Shown piece by piece: positions 61,614 to 64,000 of a DNA stretch of 64,000 nt. Origin of the DNA: JAAYCI01 sp964370165 (GTDB lineage: Bacteria > Bacillota > Clostridia > Oscillospirales > Ruminococcaceae); NCBI GenBank assembly GCA_964370165.1, contig CAYJIG010000001.1, forward strand, positions 62,001 to 126,000, given 5' to 3'. A model generated the notes under the pieces. That model was not told the DNA's origin. It searched no databases and was given only the letters and a program-made list of their open reading frames with translations. Both the position numbers and the translations under genes were made by a program. Position 1 is the first letter of the stretch. Each line of letters starts with the position of its first letter.

Positions 61614-63482
61614 ATGAGTAAGGAAACAAAAAGCTCTAACTGGGCCAGTAGCGGTAAAGACTCACTGGGAAAAGCAATAGTTAGAAATATATCGCCGAGA
61701 CGTGTCGGCCTACTTTTTGAGCGTGGAAAAAATACACTAAACGAAAAAGGATGGCAGGCACTTTGGCGTGAAGTGGATTTTCGGTTGCGTTTGGCGGTAC
61801 ATGGGCAAACATGGCGGTATCGTGCAGATATACCACTGCGCCGTGAGATAGAACAGCAAAAGCAAAATCCACCAAAATATGCGCCACTTGTGAGTGTGGT
61901 GGTGCCGCTGTATAACACGCCTAAAAAATATCTTGCAGAGCTTATTGACAGCATAAGAGCGCAAAGCTATCAGAACTTTGAGCTTGTGCTTGTGGACGGC
62001 GGAGATAATGCTACAGTAAAAAATATATCAGAAACATATGCCGGCAAAGATACACGCATCCGCTACATTCCTTTGACAGAAAATAAAGGGATAGCAGGCA
62101 ACACAAACGAGGGCCTGAAAGCGGCAAAAGGCGAGTGGATATGCCTTTGTGATCACGACGATATGTTGCAGCAAAATGCACTGTATGAAGTGGTGAGCGC
62201 CGCAGAAAAAACCGATGCAGAGCTGATATATTCTGACGAAATTGTATTGTGTGAAAACATGAAAAAGCTGGGGCAATATCATTTTAAGGGTGATTTTGGT
62301 CCGGACACTTTACGTGGATGTAACTATATCACACACCTGTGTGCCTTTACAAAAGACTTGCTTGTGCGTGCAGGCGAAGTGCAAAAAGAAGAGTATGATG
62401 GCGCGCAAGATTATGACCTTATATTAAGGCTTTCAGAAAATGCAAAAAAAATACATCACATCCCTAAAGTGCTGTATATGTGGCGCAAGCACGCAGGTTC
62501 TACGGCGTCGGACATAAGCCAAAAGCCAAAAGCAACCGAGGCTGGAAGAAAAGCCGTGCAGGCGCATGTGGACAGGCTGGGCCTGAAAGCGGTAGTGAAA
62601 ACACAAAACGATCATCCCGGCACGTACAGGGTGCAGTATGCCATAGAAGGCACACCAAAAATCAGTATTTTAATTCCCAGTTGTGATCACACCGATGACT
62701 TGCATAGGTGCCTTGAGTCTATTGAAAAGTATGGCGGATGGGATAACATCGAGATACTGGTGATAGACAACAACTCAAAAGATGAGAAAACGCCGCTGTT
62801 TTATGAAAAAGCTTTAAAGCAATATCCCTTTATGAAACTATTGCAGTATGAAGGCGAGTTTAACTATTCGGATATAAATAACTTTGCGGTGGAGCATGCA
62901 AGCGGAGAGCATTTACTACTGCTGAACAACGATGTGGAGCTGTGCAGTGAAGGGTTTTTGACCGAGATGCTGGGATATAGCCAGCGTGTGGATGTGGGTG
63001 CTGTGGGTGCGATGCTTTATTATCCGGACGATACAGTACAGCATGCCGGGCTGATAGTGGGGCTGGGTGGCACAGCCGGAGTGAGCCATAAAGGGCATGA
63101 GCGTGGCAACGGTGGCGACATGTATCGCCTTGCTACCACACAAAACGTCAGTGCTGTCACTGGTGCGGCATTGATGGTGAAAACACAGCTGTATAAAGAG
63201 CTTGGCGGGCTGAATGCTACTGATTTTGGGGTGGCGTTCAACGACGTTGATTTTTGTCTAAGGCTACATGAAAAGGGAATGTGGAACGTGTTTACACCGT
63301 ATGCAGTAGCATATCACTTTGAAAGCAAAAGCAGAGGGTATGACGTCGAAGGTGCACGCAAGGAACGCTTTGATAGGGAAAAAGCGGCTTTCACAAAGCG
63401 CTGGGCAGACATATTGCAAAAAGGTGATCCGTTTTACAATCATCATTTTACTTTAGAGTATGAAAATTTTGGGCTTAGGTAA
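61614..63482 (+). CDS. Tandem GT2 glycosyltransferase
   Basis: A 622-residue protein with two GT2 domains after a 90-residue N-terminal region. The first domain (about 92–300) has VSVVVPLYNTPKKYLAELI, GIAGNTNEGL and the metal-binding CDHDDML. The second (about 345–560) has ISILIPSCDHTDDLHRCLES, LLNNDVELCSEGFL and FNDVDFCLRL. Similar two-domain enzymes build rhamnose- or galactose-containing chains. With rfbC and the exporter upstream, rhamnosyl transfer is a fair guess but is not shown. Acts at the cytosolic face. Confidence 0.88.
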   Translation: MSKETKSSNWASSGKDSLGKAIVRNISPRRVGLLFERGKNTLNEKGWQALWREVDFRLRLAVHGQTWRYRADIPLRREIEQQKQNPPKYAPLVSVVVPLYNTPKKYLAELIDSIRAQSYQNFELVLVDGGDNATVKNISETYAGKDTRIRYIPLTENKGIAGNTNEGLKAAKGEWICLCDHDDMLQQNALYEVVSAAEKTDAELIYSDEIVLCENMKKLGQYHFKGDFGPDTLRGCNYITHLCAFTKDLLVRAGEVQKEEYDGAQDYDLILRLSENAKKIHHIPKVLYMWRKHAGSTASDISQKPKATEAGRKAVQAHVDRLGLKAVVKTQNDHPGTYRVQYAIEGTPKISILIPSCDHTDDLHRCLESIEKYGGWDNIEILVIDNNSKDEKTPLFYEKALKQYPFMKLLQYEGEFNYSDINNFAVEHASGEHLLLLNNDVELCSEGFLTEMLGYSQRVDVGAVGAMLYYPDDTVQHAGLIVGLGGTAGVSHKGHERGNGGDMYRLATTQNVSAVTGAALMVKTQLYKELGGLNATDFGVAFNDVDFCLRLHEKGMWNVFTPYAVAYHFESKSRGYDVEGARKERFDREKAAFTKRWADILQKGDPFYNHHFTLEYENFGLR

Positions 63483-63513
63483 AAAATAAAAAGTGAAAAT
63501 AGGTGGGATGGGA

Positions 63514-64000
63514 ATGGCACAGGGCGAAAAACAGCAAGCAAAAAAACGAAACCAAAAACTGATTGCATATTTTTTTGAGATGGTGCAAACAGAGGGGCTT
63601 TTTGCGGCCATAAAGCGTGCGCACAAGTATTGGAAGCGTAGGCATGGGCCTCAGAAAGGTCGTTTTTTGCCCTCAAAAGCAGAGCTTGAGCGTCAAAGAG
63701 AGGCAGATATCACGGCGTGGCCAAAGATTTCGGTGTGTGTGCCGGTGTATAATACCAGTCGCCAGTTTTTTGACGAGCTGCTGCAAAGCGTGATAAATCA
63801 AAGCTATCCCAACTGGGAGCTGTGCATCATAAACGCCGCGGATGACTCGGACGTGATAAGCGAGCTTGTCGGCAAATACCCAGATAACAGAATCCATGTG
63901 CAGAACTGTGAAAACGGCGGAATTGCCGTAAACAGCAACCGTGCCGTGAATATGGCGAGCGGACAATATATTGTGTTTTTGGATCATGACGATATATTAT
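63514..64000 (+). CDS. GT2 glycosyltransferase, 3' truncated by window end
   Basis: The frame is open from ATG 63514 to the last base, giving 162 residues. After a basic N-terminal region of about 70 residues comes a GT2 start: ISVCVPVYNTSRQFFDELLQSV, NGGIAVNSNRAV and the metal-binding FLDHDDIL at the edge. It resembles the first domain of the preceding tandem transferase and may be its paralogue. GGTGGG before ATG 63514 supports that start; ATG 63508 is also in frame. Confidence 0.85.
   Translation, partial: MAQGEKQQAKKRNQKLIAYFFEMVQTEGLFAAIKRAHKYWKRRHGPQKGRFLPSKAELERQREADITAWPKISVCVPVYNTSRQFFDELLQSVINQSYPNWELCIINAADDSDVISELVGKYPDNRIHVQNCENGGIAVNSNRAVNMASGQYIVFLDHDDIL

Overview
The window looks like a chromosomal segment of a Gram-positive member of the Clostridia. 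The basis is gene content: Asp23–FakA, zapA next to a U32 peptidase, DUF4321–maf, a threonine T-box leader, the radical SAM/DUF4130 pair, a YtrA-type GntR–ABC operon and a TagGH-like exporter. Many genes use strong AGGAGG-type ribosome binding sites with GTG or TTG starts. The family or genus cannot be fixed from sequence alone. No rRNA, tRNA, CRISPR array, transposase or phage structural gene was seen.

Layout. 1–7976 (+): the end of a flavin reductase, then Asp23, the fatty acid kinase FakA, SecA, a ROK glucokinase and argH. 8073–12835 (-): a GH13 glucosidase, a divergent PRPP synthetase and a FapA/DUF342 protein. 13087–17377 (+): T-box-controlled thrS, then a GntR–ABC exporter operon with a palindromic operator in its own promoter. 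17403–20422 (-): a DUF4130 protein and its radical SAM partner, then an S24 peptidase repressor that faces a tiny membrane protein gene across a promoter full of inverted repeats. 20964–24123 (-): an MFS sugar transporter, HU and an AroB homologue with altered catalytic residues. 24417–27987 (+): an HtrA-like protease, a membrane-anchored unknown and a BTAD regulator with a degenerate GGDEF-like tail. 28067–32380 (-): a GH13 glycosidase and glycogen phosphorylase. 32684–38450 (+): zapA, U32 peptidase, dut, DUF4321, maf, a 94-bp triple tandem repeat, a MinD-like ATPase and an MgsA-like protein.

The most distinctive part is 38487–63514+, a cell-surface glycan region. Divergent promoters near 49305–49438 serve two operons. 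Rightwards lie LegC-, PtmE-, LegI-, LegG- and LegF-like genes, two Gfo/Idh oxidoreductases and a PfkB kinase. Leftwards lie a LegB-like dehydratase, a DUF2142 membrane protein and three consecutive paralogous gene pairs. Each pair codes for a large polytopic protein with a conserved WDEF loop, followed by a small protein with two membrane anchors and an extracytoplasmic beta-rich domain. This suggests that a CMP-nonulosonic (legionaminic-type) acid is made here and that an uncharacterised membrane glycosylation system accompanies it. After hemW, a second cluster (rfbC, ABC-2 exporter, GT2 transferases) looks like rhamnose-containing or teichoic-type wall polysaccharide synthesis and continues past the window end.
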